Source of the DNA: Streptomyces rimosus
Lineage (GTDB): Bacteria; Actinomycetota; Actinomycetes; Streptomycetales; Streptomycetaceae
Length of the DNA stretch: 64,000 bases
Direction of reading: 5' to 3'
Assembly: GCF_008704655.1 (NCBI RefSeq)
Contig: NZ_CP023688.1
Span: forward strand, 1,364,001 to 1,428,000
The notes under the pieces are model-generated. The model searched no databases. It saw only the letters and a program-made list of their open reading frames with translations, and was not told the origin of the DNA. Made by a program: the position numbers and the translations under genes. Shown piece by piece: positions 23,869 to 33,416 of this stretch (the first letter of the stretch is position 1; each line of letters opens with the position of its first letter).

Positions 23869-25251
23869 TCACCCCCCTTGCAAAGCCTGCTTCACCAACG
23901 TCCTCCCGAAATCCCACATCAGTCCCCCGCCCCGGTGCGCGTCATCCATCACCTCCGTGAACGCGTTCACGAAGCGGTCCACCTCCTTCTCCCCGATCGT
24001 CAGGGGCGGAATCAGTTTGATGACCTCCAGGTGATCGCCGGAGACCTGGGTGAGGATGCGGTGGCGCTGGAGGAGGGGGACGACGACCATTTGCGCGAAA
24101 AGGCCCTTGCGGGCCGCTTGGAGCATGGTCCAGTGGCCGCGGAGTTTCAGGGAGCGGGGGCGGCCGAATTCGATGCCGATCATCAGGCCGCGGCCGCGGA
24201 CGTCGTGGAGGAGTTCGTAGCGGTCGGTGAGCGCGGCCAGGCGGGTGCGGAGCAGGTCGCCGGTGTGGCGGGCGTTGGCGACGATCTCCTCGTCCTCCAT
24301 GACGGCGAGGACCGCCAGGCCCGCGGCCATCGCCTGGGCGTTGGAGCCGAAGCTGGCGGAGTGGACCAGGACGCGGTCCATGGAGGAGTAGACCTTCTTG
24401 AAGATCCAGTCCTTGCCCAGGGTGGCGCCGACCGGGACGTAGCCGCCGGAAAGGGCCTTTGCCACGCACACCAGGTCCGGCTCGACGCCGTCCTCGTGCT
24501 GGTAGGCGAAGAAGTCGCCGGTACGCCCGAGACCGGTCTGCACCTCGTCGGCGATGAGCAGTGCCTTGTGGCGGTGCAGCAGTTCCTGGGCGGCGCGCAG
24601 ATAGCCGGGCGGCGTGGGGTGGACGCCCTTGCCCTGGATGGGCTCGACGATGAGCGCCGCCACGTCGCCGCGGCGCAGCTCGTGTTCCAGGGCCGCCAGG
24701 TCGCCCAGTTCCACGGCGGTGTCCGGCAGGAGCGGCGCGAAGCCGTCGCGGAAGCCGTTCTCGCCGTTGACCGAGAGGGACCCGGTGGTCAGGCCGTGGA
24801 AGGCGTGGGCGCAGTACAGGACGCGTGGTCTGCCGGTGGCGTAGCGGGCGAACTTCAGGGCGGTCTCGACGGCTTCCGTACCGCTGTTGCCGAAGAAGAC
24901 GCGGTCCAGGTGCGGGGTGTGGGTGAGCAGTTTCTCGGCCAGCAGGCCGGGCAGGGGCTGGCAGTCGAAGCGGGTGAGGTCGGCGAGCCGGGCGTCGAGG
25001 ACGTCGTGCAGGGCCTGGCGTACGACCGGGTGGTGGCGGCCGAGGCCCATGACGCCGAAGCCGGCGAGCATGTCGAGGTAGTCCTGGCCGTCGGCGTCCC
25101 AGAAGTACGCGCCCTCGGCCCGCTCGTAGACCTTGTCGAAGCCGATCGTGTGCAGCATCCGCGGCAGCTGGTGGTTGATGTACTTGGCGTGCAGGTCGTA
25201 GCGCTCGGCGCCGCGTTCGGCGAGCAGCTTGGTCAGGTCGAATCCGGTCAC
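23869..25251 (-). CDS. hpnO: Hopanoid aminotransferase (HpnO)
   Basis: A 460-residue class III PLP aminotransferase resembling acetylornithine/ornithine transaminases. It has FFGNSGTEAVETALKFAR for phosphate binding, LIADEVQTGLGRTG for the aspartate, and the Schiff-base lysine in CVAKALSGGY. The C-terminus with HRGGGLMWDFGRTLVKQ marks the hopanoid-linked group. HpnO makes the terminal amine of aminobacteriohopanetriol from the ribosylhopane-derived side chain. The GTG at 25251 is downstream of dxs by 47 bases, and those bases contain a duplicate of the dxs tail. It is the last gene of the hopanoid operon. Confidence 0.85.
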   Translation of the reverse strand: MTGFDLTKLLAERGAERYDLHAKYINHQLPRMLHTIGFDKVYERAEGAYFWDADGQDYLDMLAGFGVMGLGRHHPVVRQALHDVLDARLADLTRFDCQPLPGLLAEKLLTHTPHLDRVFFGNSGTEAVETALKFARYATGRPRVLYCAHAFHGLTTGSLSVNGENGFRDGFAPLLPDTAVELGDLAALEHELRRGDVAALIVEPIQGKGVHPTPPGYLRAAQELLHRHKALLIADEVQTGLGRTGDFFAYQHEDGVEPDLVCVAKALSGGYVPVGATLGKDWIFKKVYSSMDRVLVHSASFGSNAQAMAAGLAVLAVMEDEEIVANARHTGDLLRTRLAALTDRYELLHDVRGRGLMIGIEFGRPRSLKLRGHWTMLQAARKGLFAQMVVVPLLQRHRILTQVSGDHLEVIKLIPPLTIGEKEVDRFVNAFTEVMDDAHRGGGLMWDFGRTLVKQALQGG

Positions 25252-25269
25252 GGGCCGTTCTCCGTCACG

Positions 25270-25330
25270 AGTCGTTCTGCTTACGGGCGAGGAAGGCGCT
25301 AGTCGTTCTGTTTGCGGGCCAGGAAGGCGC
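25270..25330 (-). repeat. tandem copy of the dxs 3' end
   Basis: Bases 25270-25299 repeat 25301-25330 with 27 of 30 identical. The second copy is the end of dxs. The first, just after its stop, still encodes AFLARKQND followed by a serine and TGA, with all three differences synonymous. This looks like a leftover tail from exchange with a diverged dxs copy. Confidence 0.8.
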
Positions 25331-27176
25331 CGATCCGCCCGGCGATCTCGGCGGGGGTGAGTCCGATGTCGGCCAGCACCTCGCCGCGCTTGGCGTGCGC
25401 CAGGAACTGTTCGGGGATGCCGAAGGTGCGCAGCGGTACGTCCACGCCCGCGTCGCGCAGCGCCTGGCCGACCGCGGCGCCCACTCCCCCGCTGCGGCTG
25501 TTGTCCTCCACGACCGCCACCGAGGTGTGGCCGGCGGCCAGCCGGACGAGCGCGGGATCGACGGGCTTGACCCAGCGCGGGTCGACGACCGTGACGCCGA
25601 TGCCGCGCTCGGCGAGCAGTTCCGCGGCCCCCAGGCAGACCGGGGCCATCACGCCCACGGAGACCAGCAGGACGTCCGCCCGCTCGCCCCGGGCCAGGAT
25701 GTCCACGCCGCCGGTCCGCTCCAGCGCCGGGACCGGCGCGCCCACCGACTCCTTGGGGAAGCGCAGGACGGTGGGCGCGTCGTCCACGTCGACGGCCTCG
25801 CGCAGCTCGGCGCGCAGCTGGTCGGCGTCGCGGGGTGCGGCGATCCGCAGGCCCGGGACGACGCCGAGGACGGACAGGTCCCACATGCCGTTGTGGCTCG
25901 GGCCGTCGGTGCCGGTCACCCCCGCCCGGTCGAGGACGAAGGTGACGCCGCACTTGTGCAGCGCCACGTCCATCAGGACCTGGTCGAAGGCCCGGTTGAG
26001 GAAGGTGGCGTACACGGCCACGACGGGGTGGAGGCCGCCGGTGGCCAGGCCGGCCGCGGAGACCGCCGCGTGCTGCTCGGCGATGCCCACGTCCCACGTA
26101 CGGTCGGGGTAGGCCGCCGCGAACTTCGCGAGGCCGACGGGCTGGAGCATCGCCGCGGTGATCGCGACCACGTCGGGGCGCTCCGCGCCGATCTTCACCA
26201 TCTCGTCGCCGAAGACGGAGGTCCACGACGGCGGGCCGGGGGGTGCGACGGGCGTGCAGGTCAGCGGGTCCATGGCGCCGACCGTGTGGAACCGGTCGGC
26301 CTCGTCCTCCAGCGCGGGGCGGTAGCCGCGGCCCTTCTCGGTGAGGCAGTGGACCAGTACGGGCCCGCTGAAGCGGGCGGCGCGGCGCAGCGCGGACTCG
26401 ACGGCGGCGATGTCGTGGCCGTCTATGGGGCCGACGTACTTCAGGCCCAGGTCCTCGAACATGCCCTGCGGGGCGAAGGCGTCCTTGAACCCCTTCTTGG
26501 CGCCGTGCAGCGACTCGTACAGCGGGCGGCCCACGACGGGGGTGCGCTGTACGACCTCCTTGCCCCAGGCGAGGAAGCGTTCGTAGCCGTCGGTGGTGCG
26601 CAGGGTGGCGAGGTGGTTGGCGAGACCGCCGATGGTGGGGGCGTAGGAGCGCTCGTTGTCGTTGACGACGATGATGAGGGGGCGGTCCTTGGCGGCGGCG
26701 ATGTTGTTGAGCGCTTCCCACGCCATGCCGCCGGTCAGCGCGCCGTCCCCGATGACCGCAACGACGTGGTCGCTGCGGCCGCGTACCTGGTTGGCCTTGG
26801 CGAGGCCGTCGGCCCAGCCGAGCACGGTCGAGGCGTGGGAGTTCTCGATGACGTCGTGCTCGGACTCCTCGCGGGAGGGGTAGCCGGACAGTCCGCCCTT
26901 GCCGCGCAGCTTGGAGAAGTCCTGACGCCCCGTCAGCAGTTTGTGTACGTACGACTGGTGGCCGGTGTCCCACAGGATGCGGTCGGCCGGCGAGTCGAAG
27001 ACCCGGTGCAGGGCCATGGTCAGTTCCACCACGCCCAGGTTGGGGCCCAGGTGGCCGCCGGTCCGTGCCACCGCGTGCACGAGGAACTGCCTGATCTCCT
27101 CGGCGAGTGCGCCGAGGGCCTCCCCGGGAAGCGCCTTGAGGTCGCGCGGCTCGCGGATCTGTTCCAGCATCGACAT
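25299..27176 (-). CDS. dxs: 1-deoxy-D-xylulose-5-phosphate synthase
   Basis: A 625-residue thiamine-diphosphate enzyme, the first step of the MEP pathway (pyruvate plus glyceraldehyde 3-phosphate). The N-terminal block [16 protein letters not shown], the thiamine motif [16 protein letters not shown] (about 150-165), and the pyrimidine-domain [15 protein letters not shown] (catalytic His region) are all present. Length is normal. It lies inside the hopanoid operon, so this copy probably boosts isoprenoid supply for hopanoids; a second chromosomal dxs is usual in Streptomyces. A 23-bp tandem repeat separates it from ispG. Confidence 0.93.
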   Translation of the reverse strand: MSMLEQIREPRDLKALPGEALGALAEEIRQFLVHAVARTGGHLGPNLGVVELTMALHRVFDSPADRILWDTGHQSYVHKLLTGRQDFSKLRGKGGLSGYPSREESEHDVIENSHASTVLGWADGLAKANQVRGRSDHVVAVIGDGALTGGMAWEALNNIAAAKDRPLIIVVNDNERSYAPTIGGLANHLATLRTTDGYERFLAWGKEVVQRTPVVGRPLYESLHGAKKGFKDAFAPQGMFEDLGLKYVGPIDGHDIAAVESALRRAARFSGPVLVHCLTEKGRGYRPALEDEADRFHTVGAMDPLTCTPVAPPGPPSWTSVFGDEMVKIGAERPDVVAITAAMLQPVGLAKFAAAYPDRTWDVGIAEQHAAVSAAGLATGGLHPVVAVYATFLNRAFDQVLMDVALHKCGVTFVLDRAGVTGTDGPSHNGMWDLSVLGVVPGLRIAAPRDADQLRAELREAVDVDDAPTVLRFPKESVGAPVPALERTGGVDILARGERADVLLVSVGVMAPVCLGAAELLAERGIGVTVVDPRWVKPVDPALVRLAAGHTSVAVVEDNSRSGGVGAAVGQALRDAGVDVPLRTFGIPEQFLAHAKRGEVLADIGLTPAEIAGRIGAFLARKQND

Positions 27177-27187
27177 GCTTCGTCCCC

Positions 27188-27233
27188 CTCTACGGGTACA
27201 GCCGGTACGGCTCTACGGGTTCAGCCGGTACGG
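27188..27233. repeat. 23-bp tandem repeat between ispG and dxs
   Basis: Two copies of CTCTACGGGTWCAGCCGGTACGG start at 27188 and 27211 and differ at one base (W). They fill most of the 58-base gap, with a third partial copy (TTCAGCCG) running into the ispG end. Confidence 0.75.
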
Positions 27234-27234
27234 T

Positions 27235-28431
27235 TCAGCCGACGACGACGTCAGGGGTGCCGGGCACCACTCCCTCGGACTCCATGCCCGCCGCGATCTT
27301 CATGGCCTCGTCGATGAGCGTCTCCACGATCTTCGACTCCGGCACGGTCTTGATGACCTCGCCCTTCACGAAGATCTGGCCCTTGCCGTTGCCGGACGCG
27401 ACACCGAGATCGGCCTCCCGGGCCTCGCCGGGCCCGTTGACGACACAGCCCATGACCGCGACGCGCAGCGGCACCTCCATGCCCTCCAGGCCCGCCGTGA
27501 CCTCGTCGGCGAGCTTGTACACATCCACCTGCGCCCGTCCGCACGACGGACAGGAGACGATCTCCAGACGGCGCTGCCGCAGGTTCAGCGACTCCAGAAT
27601 GGAGATACCGACCTTGATCTCCTCCACCGGCGGGGCGGAGAGCGAGACGCGGATGGTGTCGCCGATGCCCTCGGACAGCAGCGCGCCGAAGGCCACGGCC
27701 GACTTGATCGTGCCCTGGAAGGCCGGACCGGCCTCGGTCACCCCCAGGTGCAGCGGGTAGTCGCACTGCGCGGCCAGCTGCCGGTACGCATTGATCATCA
27801 CGACCGGGTCGTTGTGCTTGACCGAGATCTTGATGTCCCGGAAACCGTGCTCCTCGAACAGCGAGCACTCCCACAAAGCCGACTCCACCAGCGCCTCCGG
27901 CGTGGCCTTGCCGTACTTCCGCAGCAGCCGCTTGTCCAGCGAGCCCGCGTTGACGCCGATACGTATCGGCACCCCGGCGTCGGAGGCCGCCTTGGCGATC
28001 TCCTTCACCCGGTCGTCGAACTGCCGGATGTTGCCGGGGTTGACCCGGACGGCCGCACACCCCGCGTCGATCGCGGCGAACACGTACTTCGGCTGGAAGT
28101 GGATGTCCGCGATCACCGGGATCTGCGACTTCTTCGCGATGACCGGCAGCGCGTCCGCGTCGTCCTGCGAGGGGCAGGCGACGCGGACGATCTGGCAGCC
28201 GGAGGCCGTCAGCTCGGCGATCTGCTGGAGCGTCGCGCCGATGTCGGCCGTGTTGGTCGTGGTCATCGACTGCACCGATATCGGCGCGCCGCCGCCCACC
28301 GGCACCGGCCCGACCTGGATGCGGCGCGAGACGCGCCGCTCGGCCAGCGGCCGGGCCGGTATCTCCGGCATGCCCAGTGCGACACCGGCGGCGGAAGGAC
28401 CGCCCCCGGGAGGTTCACCGGTACCCATCAC
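27235..28431 (-). CDS. ispG: 4-hydroxy-3-methylbut-2-enyl-diphosphate synthase (IspG/GcpE)
   Basis: A 398-residue iron-sulfur enzyme of the MEP pathway that makes HMBPP from the cyclic diphosphate. The N-terminal TIM barrel includes [16 protein letters not shown] and the later [12 protein letters not shown]. The C-terminal cluster cysteines lie in [11 protein letters not shown] and [12 protein letters not shown]. Start is GTG 28431 or ATG 28428, one base after the hpnH stop, so it is coupled to hpnH. As with dxs, placement in the operon suggests dedicated precursor supply. Confidence 0.93.
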   Translation of the reverse strand: MMGTGEPPGGGPSAAGVALGMPEIPARPLAERRVSRRIQVGPVPVGGGAPISVQSMTTTNTADIGATLQQIAELTASGCQIVRVACPSQDDADALPVIAKKSQIPVIADIHFQPKYVFAAIDAGCAAVRVNPGNIRQFDDRVKEIAKAASDAGVPIRIGVNAGSLDKRLLRKYGKATPEALVESALWECSLFEEHGFRDIKISVKHNDPVVMINAYRQLAAQCDYPLHLGVTEAGPAFQGTIKSAVAFGALLSEGIGDTIRVSLSAPPVEEIKVGISILESLNLRQRRLEIVSCPSCGRAQVDVYKLADEVTAGLEGMEVPLRVAVMGCVVNGPGEAREADLGVASGNGKGQIFVKGEVIKTVPESKIVETLIDEAMKIAAGMESEGVVPGTPDVVVG

Positions 28432-28432
28432 G

Positions 28433-29455
28433 TCACCCGCGGTTCGCCGCGACGGTTTCGCGGGCGGCGCGCAGGGACTCCTTCAGGGAGCCCATGGTGG
28501 CGAGGACGGCGGTGGGCTCGTAGCCGCAGTGCGCCATGCAGTTGGCGCAGCGCGGGTCCTTGCCGCGGCCGTACTTGTCCCAGTCGGTCTCCTCGATCAG
28601 CTGCCGGTACGTCGGGACGTAGCCGTCGCTCATCAGATAGCAGGGGCGCTGCCAGCCGAAGAGCGAGTAGTTGGGGATCGCCCAGGCCGTGCAGGGGAAG
28701 TCCGCCTTGCCCTCCAGGAAGTCCAGGAACAGCGGGCTGTGGTTGAGCCGCCAGCGGCGCCGGTTGCCGCCGGCGAACGCCTTCTTGAACAGTTCCCTGG
28801 TCTGCTCGACGCCGAGGAAGTGCTCCTGGTCGGGGGCCTTCTCGTACGCGTAGGCGGGCGAGAGCATCATCTCGTCGACCTTGAGGTCGTCGTTGAGGAA
28901 GTTGAGCACCTCGATGATGGTCTGCGGGGTGTCGGTGTTGAAGAAGGTGGAGTTGGTGGTGACCCGGAAGCCGCGCCGCTTGGCCTCCTTGATCGCCTCG
29001 ACCGCCTCGTCGAAGACGCCTTCCTTGGCCACCGACTCGTCGTGCCGCTCGCGCATGCCGTCGATGTGCACCGCGAAGGCGAAGTACGGCGAGGGCGTGA
29101 ACTTGTCCATCTTCTTGCGCAGCAGCACGGCGTTGGTGCACAGGAAGACGTACTTCCGCTTGGCCACCAACTGGCGCACGATTTCGTCGATCTGCGGGTG
29201 CATCAGGGGCTCGCCGCCCGCGATGGAGACCATCGGCGCGCCGGACTCCAGGACCGCGCCGACCGCCTGGGCGACCGGCATGCGCTGTTTGAGCACACCG
29301 GCCGGATGCTGGATCTTGCCGCAGCCCTCGCACTTGAGGTTGCACGCGAAGAGCGGCTCCAGCTCCACGATCAGCGGGAACTTCTCCCGCTTGCGCAGTT
29401 TCTGTTCAAAGAGATACGTACCGACCCGGATGGACTGACGGAGCGGCATGGCCAT
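28433..29455 (-). CDS. hpnH: Adenosylhopane synthase, radical SAM protein HpnH
   Basis: A 340-residue radical SAM enzyme that joins a 5'-deoxyadenosyl group to diploptene, the first step of side-chain building. The cluster motif is CNLKCEGC (Cys 38, 42, 45), followed by SIAGGEPL (about 77-84). A C-terminal set of cysteines ([12 protein letters not shown]) matches the HpnH extension. The ATG at 29455 ([15 protein letters not shown]) fits the family start and has AGGAGGTGA upstream; the longer frame to 29494 would overlap hpnG. It follows hpnG by 5 bases. Confidence 0.93.
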   Translation of the reverse strand: MAMPLRQSIRVGTYLFEQKLRKREKFPLIVELEPLFACNLKCEGCGKIQHPAGVLKQRMPVAQAVGAVLESGAPMVSIAGGEPLMHPQIDEIVRQLVAKRKYVFLCTNAVLLRKKMDKFTPSPYFAFAVHIDGMRERHDESVAKEGVFDEAVEAIKEAKRRGFRVTTNSTFFNTDTPQTIIEVLNFLNDDLKVDEMMLSPAYAYEKAPDQEHFLGVEQTRELFKKAFAGGNRRRWRLNHSPLFLDFLEGKADFPCTAWAIPNYSLFGWQRPCYLMSDGYVPTYRQLIEETDWDKYGRGKDPRCANCMAHCGYEPTAVLATMGSLKESLRAARETVAANRG

Positions 29456-29460
29456 CTGGC

Positions 29461-30150
29461 TCACCTCCTGGGGAGCAGCAAAGAACGGTGCCATTCGAAG
29501 AAGACAGGGAGGATGGAGCGCAGCACACGGAAGGCTGACATTCCACCGCGCAAAGTGCTGATTCGGACAAGTTCATGTTCTGGAGCGTCCACGATCACCC
29601 GTACGGCCGCAACCGGACGTCCGCCGTCCCGTGTCGCGGCCGCCAGCGTCGCGGCGGATTCCATGTCCACCGCGACGGCGCCCGCGGCGCGCAGCCCGGC
29701 CCGCTCGGCGCCGCGTACCACGTGGTCGGAGCCGCGCAGCAGGCCGGTGTGCACGGTCATACCGCGTTCCTCCAGGGCGCGCAGCAGCGGACCGTTGCCG
29801 GAGCAGGGCACGTCCGGCCCGTCCGGCAGATGGCCCCGTGCCGCGTCGGCGACGACCACGTCCCCCGGCCGCATGCCGGGGACCAGGCCGGCGCAGAAGC
29901 CGGTGGCGACGACCGGGACCCGCGCGGTGGCGGGGCCGTCGCCCAGCACGTGCCGGACGGCGTCCGTCGCCGCGCGCGGCCCCATGCCCGTACGGAGCGT
30001 GACCACGGGCGCGGGCGCGCCGCCGTGGTCGCCGCCGCGCAGCGCGAACCGCTCGATGCCGAGCGCGCAGGCGAGCAGCAGCGGCGGCGGCCCGTCGGAC
30101 CCGGCCCGCAGGCCCTCCCGGGCGGCCTTCGCGCTGCGCGAGACGGGCAT
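29461..30150 (-). CDS. hpnG: Hopanoid nucleosidase/phosphorylase HpnG
   Basis: A 229-residue protein of the purine-nucleoside phosphorylase fold. It shows ATGFCAGLVPGMRPGDVVVAD, the late VAVDMESAATLAAA substrate motif and an RVIVDAP strand. HpnG removes adenine from adenosylhopane, giving ribosylhopane or its phosphate. The ATG at 30150 shares one base with the shc stop, and its own stop overlaps the hpnH ribosome site. Length is typical. Confidence 0.87.
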   Translation of the reverse strand: MPVSRSAKAAREGLRAGSDGPPPLLLACALGIERFALRGGDHGGAPAPVVTLRTGMGPRAATDAVRHVLGDGPATARVPVVATGFCAGLVPGMRPGDVVVADAARGHLPDGPDVPCSGNGPLLRALEERGMTVHTGLLRGSDHVVRGAERAGLRAAGAVAVDMESAATLAAATRDGGRPVAAVRVIVDAPEHELVRISTLRGGMSAFRVLRSILPVFFEWHRSLLLPRR

Positions 30151-32165
30151 CAGGCCCCCTGGGACGCGCCGGCCGGTCCGCCGTTGACGTAACGGCCGAG
30201 GGCCGTCAGCGGGAAGACCTGCCGGTACAGGTGGTAGTTGATCGAGAAGTCCCAGGGGAAGCCCGTGCCGGTGAAGTACGGCTCGTCCCAGGACCCGTCG
30301 TCGCGCTGTGTCCCGGCCAGCCAGCGCACCCCGCGCGCGACCGCCGCGCTCTCCCGCTCGCCCGCCGCGAGCAGCGCCATCAGCGCCCACGCGGTCTGCG
30401 AGGCGGTCGACTCGCCGCGGCCCGCCCACGCCTTGTCGTGGTACGAGCGCTGGTCCTCGCCCCAGCCGCCGTCCTCGTTCTGTACGCGCTCCAGCCAGCG
30501 CACGGCGCGGCGCACCGCGGGGTGCGAGGCCGGGATGCCCGCGGCGGCCAGGGCCGGGAGGACGGAGCCGGTGCCGTAGATGTAGTTGGTGCCCCAGCGC
30601 CCGAACCACGAGCCGTCCGGCTCCTGTTCGGCGAGCAGCCAGCGGATGCCGCGGCGGACCCGCGCGTCGTGCGTCATGCCGAGGTCGGCGGCCATCTCCA
30701 CCACATGGGCGGTCACATCGGCCGACGGCGGGTCGATGACCTCGCCGAAGTCGCAGAACGGCAGCCGGTTGGGGAACGGGCTGGTGTTGTCGGCGTCGAA
30801 GGCGCCCCAGGCCCCGTTCTTGGACTGCATGCCCAGGTTCCAGCGCACGGCGCGCTGTACGGCGGCGTCGACGCGCTCCGGGTCGGGATGCTGGATGCGG
30901 CGCAGCGCGAGGACGACCTCGGCGGTGTCGTCGATGTCCGGGTAGTTGTCGTTCTCGAACTCGAACGCCCAGCCCCCGGAGGGCAGTCGCGGCCTGCGTA
31001 CGCTCCAGTCGCCGGGCCGGCGGATCTGCTCGGCGAGCATCCAGTCGGCCGCCTTGACCAGTTGCGGGTGGTCGGCGGGCAGTCCGGCGTCGGCGAGCGC
31101 GATGGCGGCCAGGCAGGTGTCCCACACCGGGGACTGACATGCCTCGATCATGCGGACGGGGGCGCCGTCCGCGTCCTCGCGCCATACGGCGAAACGGTCC
31201 AGCGACTCCAGGCCCTGCCGCAGCACGGGGTGCCCCAGGTCGTACCCGAGCAGGTGCAGCGCCATGATCGAGTAGACGGCCGGCGGCTGGATGCCGCCCC
31301 AGCAGCCGTCGTTCTCCTGGCGTTCGACGATCCAGCTCGCCGCGGCCCGCAGGGCGGAGCGGCGCAGCTTGCGGACGGCCACCTTCCGGTACAGGTGCAG
31401 GCCCTTGTCCAGCCGCTGGAAGACGCCGTCCCAGGTGGTCGGCGGGGCGAGCGGCCGCGGCGGGTTCGGGCGGGCCGGGTCGGCGTGCAGCTCGTCCAGG
31501 GCGAACGGCGCGGGGCGCACCGGGCGCACGGAACAGACGATCGTCAGTGCCACGATCGTCTGCCGCGCCCAGCACGCGAAGTCGTAGATGTTGAGCGGGA
31601 ACCACTTCGGGAACCAGATCAGCTCGGGCGGCAGTTCGGGCAGGTCCTCCCACTTCCACCAGCCGAACAGGGCCAGCCAGATACGGGTGAAGACCCGGGC
31701 GGCGGCGACGCCGCCGTGCTCGCGGATCCAGGCGGCGGCCCTGGCCATGTGGGCGGCGTCCGGCTCGTCGCCGGCCAGCCGCAGGGCGACGTACGCCTCG
31801 ATGGTGGCGGACAGCTCGCCCGGCCCGCCGTAAAAGGTGGCCCAGGTGCCGTCGTCGCGCTGCTCGCCGCGGATGTGCCGGGCGGCGGCCTCGGTGGTGC
31901 GCGGGTCGCCGATTCCCAGGAACTGTCTGAGCAGCAGGTCCTCGGCGTCCATGGTGACGTTGGTTTCCAGATCGCCCTTCCACCAGCCCGCCGCGTCCTG
32001 GACGGACAGCAGGTAGTCGGTGGCGCGGGCCGTGGCGCGGCGGGCGGCGGCCGCCGTGCTCGTGGGGGCGGCCGGGTCGTTCTCGGTGGTCTCGGCGGTG
32101 GCGTCGCCGGCCGAAGGGGCCCGGGGCGGCAGGGCCCCGGTGCTTCCGTCGGTCGTCGCTGTCAT
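30150..32165 (-). CDS. shc: Squalene-hopene cyclase
   Basis: A 671-residue membrane-bound triterpene cyclase that turns squalene into hopene/hopanol in one proton-started cascade. The acid motif is DIDDTA at 410-415. Several QW repeats are visible (QENDGCWGG, QEPDGSWFGRWG, QNEDGGWGE, QRDDGSWDE). The C-terminal FPWDFSINYHLYRQVFPLTALGRY is characteristic of bacterial enzymes. The first 45 residues are alanine/threonine-rich and poorly conserved. The gene is separated from the prenyl synthase gene by 123 bases holding a hairpin, and is coupled to hpnG. Confidence 0.95.
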   Translation of the reverse strand: MTATTDGSTGALPPRAPSAGDATAETTENDPAAPTSTAAAARRATARATDYLLSVQDAAGWWKGDLETNVTMDAEDLLLRQFLGIGDPRTTEAAARHIRGEQRDDGTWATFYGGPGELSATIEAYVALRLAGDEPDAAHMARAAAWIREHGGVAAARVFTRIWLALFGWWKWEDLPELPPELIWFPKWFPLNIYDFACWARQTIVALTIVCSVRPVRPAPFALDELHADPARPNPPRPLAPPTTWDGVFQRLDKGLHLYRKVAVRKLRRSALRAAASWIVERQENDGCWGGIQPPAVYSIMALHLLGYDLGHPVLRQGLESLDRFAVWREDADGAPVRMIEACQSPVWDTCLAAIALADAGLPADHPQLVKAADWMLAEQIRRPGDWSVRRPRLPSGGWAFEFENDNYPDIDDTAEVVLALRRIQHPDPERVDAAVQRAVRWNLGMQSKNGAWGAFDADNTSPFPNRLPFCDFGEVIDPPSADVTAHVVEMAADLGMTHDARVRRGIRWLLAEQEPDGSWFGRWGTNYIYGTGSVLPALAAAGIPASHPAVRRAVRWLERVQNEDGGWGEDQRSYHDKAWAGRGESTASQTAWALMALLAAGERESAAVARGVRWLAGTQRDDGSWDEPYFTGTGFPWDFSINYHLYRQVFPLTALGRYVNGGPAGASQGA

Positions 32166-32226
32166 GGCTTCCCCTTCTGCAGTGAACTCTGTGAAGCGTG
32201 CTCAGGGATTCCGTCGGCCGGCGCCC

Positions 32227-32246
32227 GCTCCCCTGCCGCGGGGAGC
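32227..32246 (-). terminator. possible attenuating hairpin between prenyl synthase and shc
   Basis: GCTCCCC (32227-32233), loop TGCCGC, and GGGGAGC (32240-32246) form a 7-bp stem in the only large gap of the operon core. It could lower read-through or protect the transcript; no T tract is present. Confidence 0.4.
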
Positions 32247-32288
32247 AGCGCCGCCCGGCGACTGCGATCTAGTTCGGCTCGATAGGGA

Positions 32289-33416
32289 TCATCTCTCTCG
32301 TACGACGACGAAGTCCGCGAGCGCGACGAGCTGCGCGCGGACCGGTGCGGGCATGTCCACCTCGTCCAGTGCGGCGATGGCGGTGGCGTGCTGGCGGCGG
32401 GCCTCCTGGGAGGTCCACTCGCGGCCGCCGGCCTCCTCGATGAGGGCCGCGCGCGAGGCGAACTCCTCCTCGGTGAAGTCGGCGATCTCGTCCTCGCTCT
32501 TCTTCGCGTCGGCCGCGAGGATGCCGGCGAGGCGTTCGGCGGCCGGGTTGTCGGCGGCCAGGGCGGCGACGACGGGCAGCGACTTCTTGCGCTGCCGCAG
32601 GTCGCTCCAGGTCTGCTTGCCGGTGGCCTCCGGGTCGCCCCAGATGCCGAGCAGGTCGTCGACGGCCTGGAAGGCGAGACCGAGGTGGTAGCCGTAGCGC
32701 TCCAGGGTGTCGGCGGTGCGGTCGTCGGCGCCGCCGAGGACGGCGCCGATGGAGACGGCGCAGGCGAGCAGCGCGCCGGTCTTGTTGCCCTCCATCTCCA
32801 GGCACTCCTGAACGGTGACCCGCTCGCGGTGCTCGTAGGAGATGTCCTGGGCCTGGCCGTCGATGAGCTTGCGGGTGGCGACGGTGAGGCGGCGGGTGGC
32901 GCGGCCGGCCTCGACCGTGCCGAGCTCCAGCAGGATCTCGTTGGCGAGGGCAAACAGCGCGTCGCCGACGAGGATGGCCTGGGCCGGGCCGTGCACCTTC
33001 CACACCGTGTCGCGGTGGCGGCGCTGCTCGTCGCCGTCCATCAGGTCGTCGTGCAGCAGCGAGAAGTTGTGGACCAGTTCCACGGCGACCGCGCCGGGCA
33101 CGCCGACCTCCGGCGGCTGTCCGGCGGCCTGCGCGGACAGCAGCGCGAGCGCGGGGCGCACGGCCTTGCCGCCGTCGCCGTCCGAGGGGCGTCCGGCGGC
33201 GTCGATCCAGCCGAAGTGGTACGCGGCGACGGTGTCCATGGGAGACGCGAGGCGGTCCACGGCGGCACGCAGCACGGGAGTGGCGAGCCGCCGCCCGCGC
33301 TCCAGCAGCGCGGTGACGCTCTCGGTGTCGATAGCTGGGGAAGCCGGATGCACGGTTTCTCCTCTGTTTCCGGTGCTCGTGCTCGTGCGAGCGCTCGTAC
33401 TCGTGCTCGTGGTCAT
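32289..33416 (-). CDS. Polyprenyl (farnesyl-type) diphosphate synthase of the hopanoid operon
   Basis: A 375-residue trans-prenyl synthase that should supply farnesyl diphosphate for squalene. The first aspartate-rich motif is LLHDDLMDGD and the second is VDDLLGIWGD, the latter a variant common in actinobacterial operon-borne enzymes. The ATG at 33416 overlaps the hpnE stop by 4 bases. The first 16 residues are a serine/threonine repeat encoded by GAGCAC-type DNA repeats and unlike any fold. A later GTG (VHPASPAID) is an alternative start. Chain length cannot be told with certainty. Confidence 0.88.
   Translation of the reverse strand: MTTSTSTSARTSTSTGNRGETVHPASPAIDTESVTALLERGRRLATPVLRAAVDRLASPMDTVAAYHFGWIDAAGRPSDGDGGKAVRPALALLSAQAAGQPPEVGVPGAVAVELVHNFSLLHDDLMDGDEQRRHRDTVWKVHGPAQAILVGDALFALANEILLELGTVEAGRATRRLTVATRKLIDGQAQDISYEHRERVTVQECLEMEGNKTGALLACAVSIGAVLGGADDRTADTLERYGYHLGLAFQAVDDLLGIWGDPEATGKQTWSDLRQRKKSLPVVAALAADNPAAERLAGILAADAKKSEDEIADFTEEEFASRAALIEEAGGREWTSQEARRQHATAIAALDEVDMPAPVRAQLVALADFVVVRER

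Noticed and set aside
32261-32290. Seven-codon frame (MIPIEPN) starting inside the prenyl synthase stop
   Set aside because: Although it overlaps as ATGA, it is too short to support, and no coupling to shc follows.
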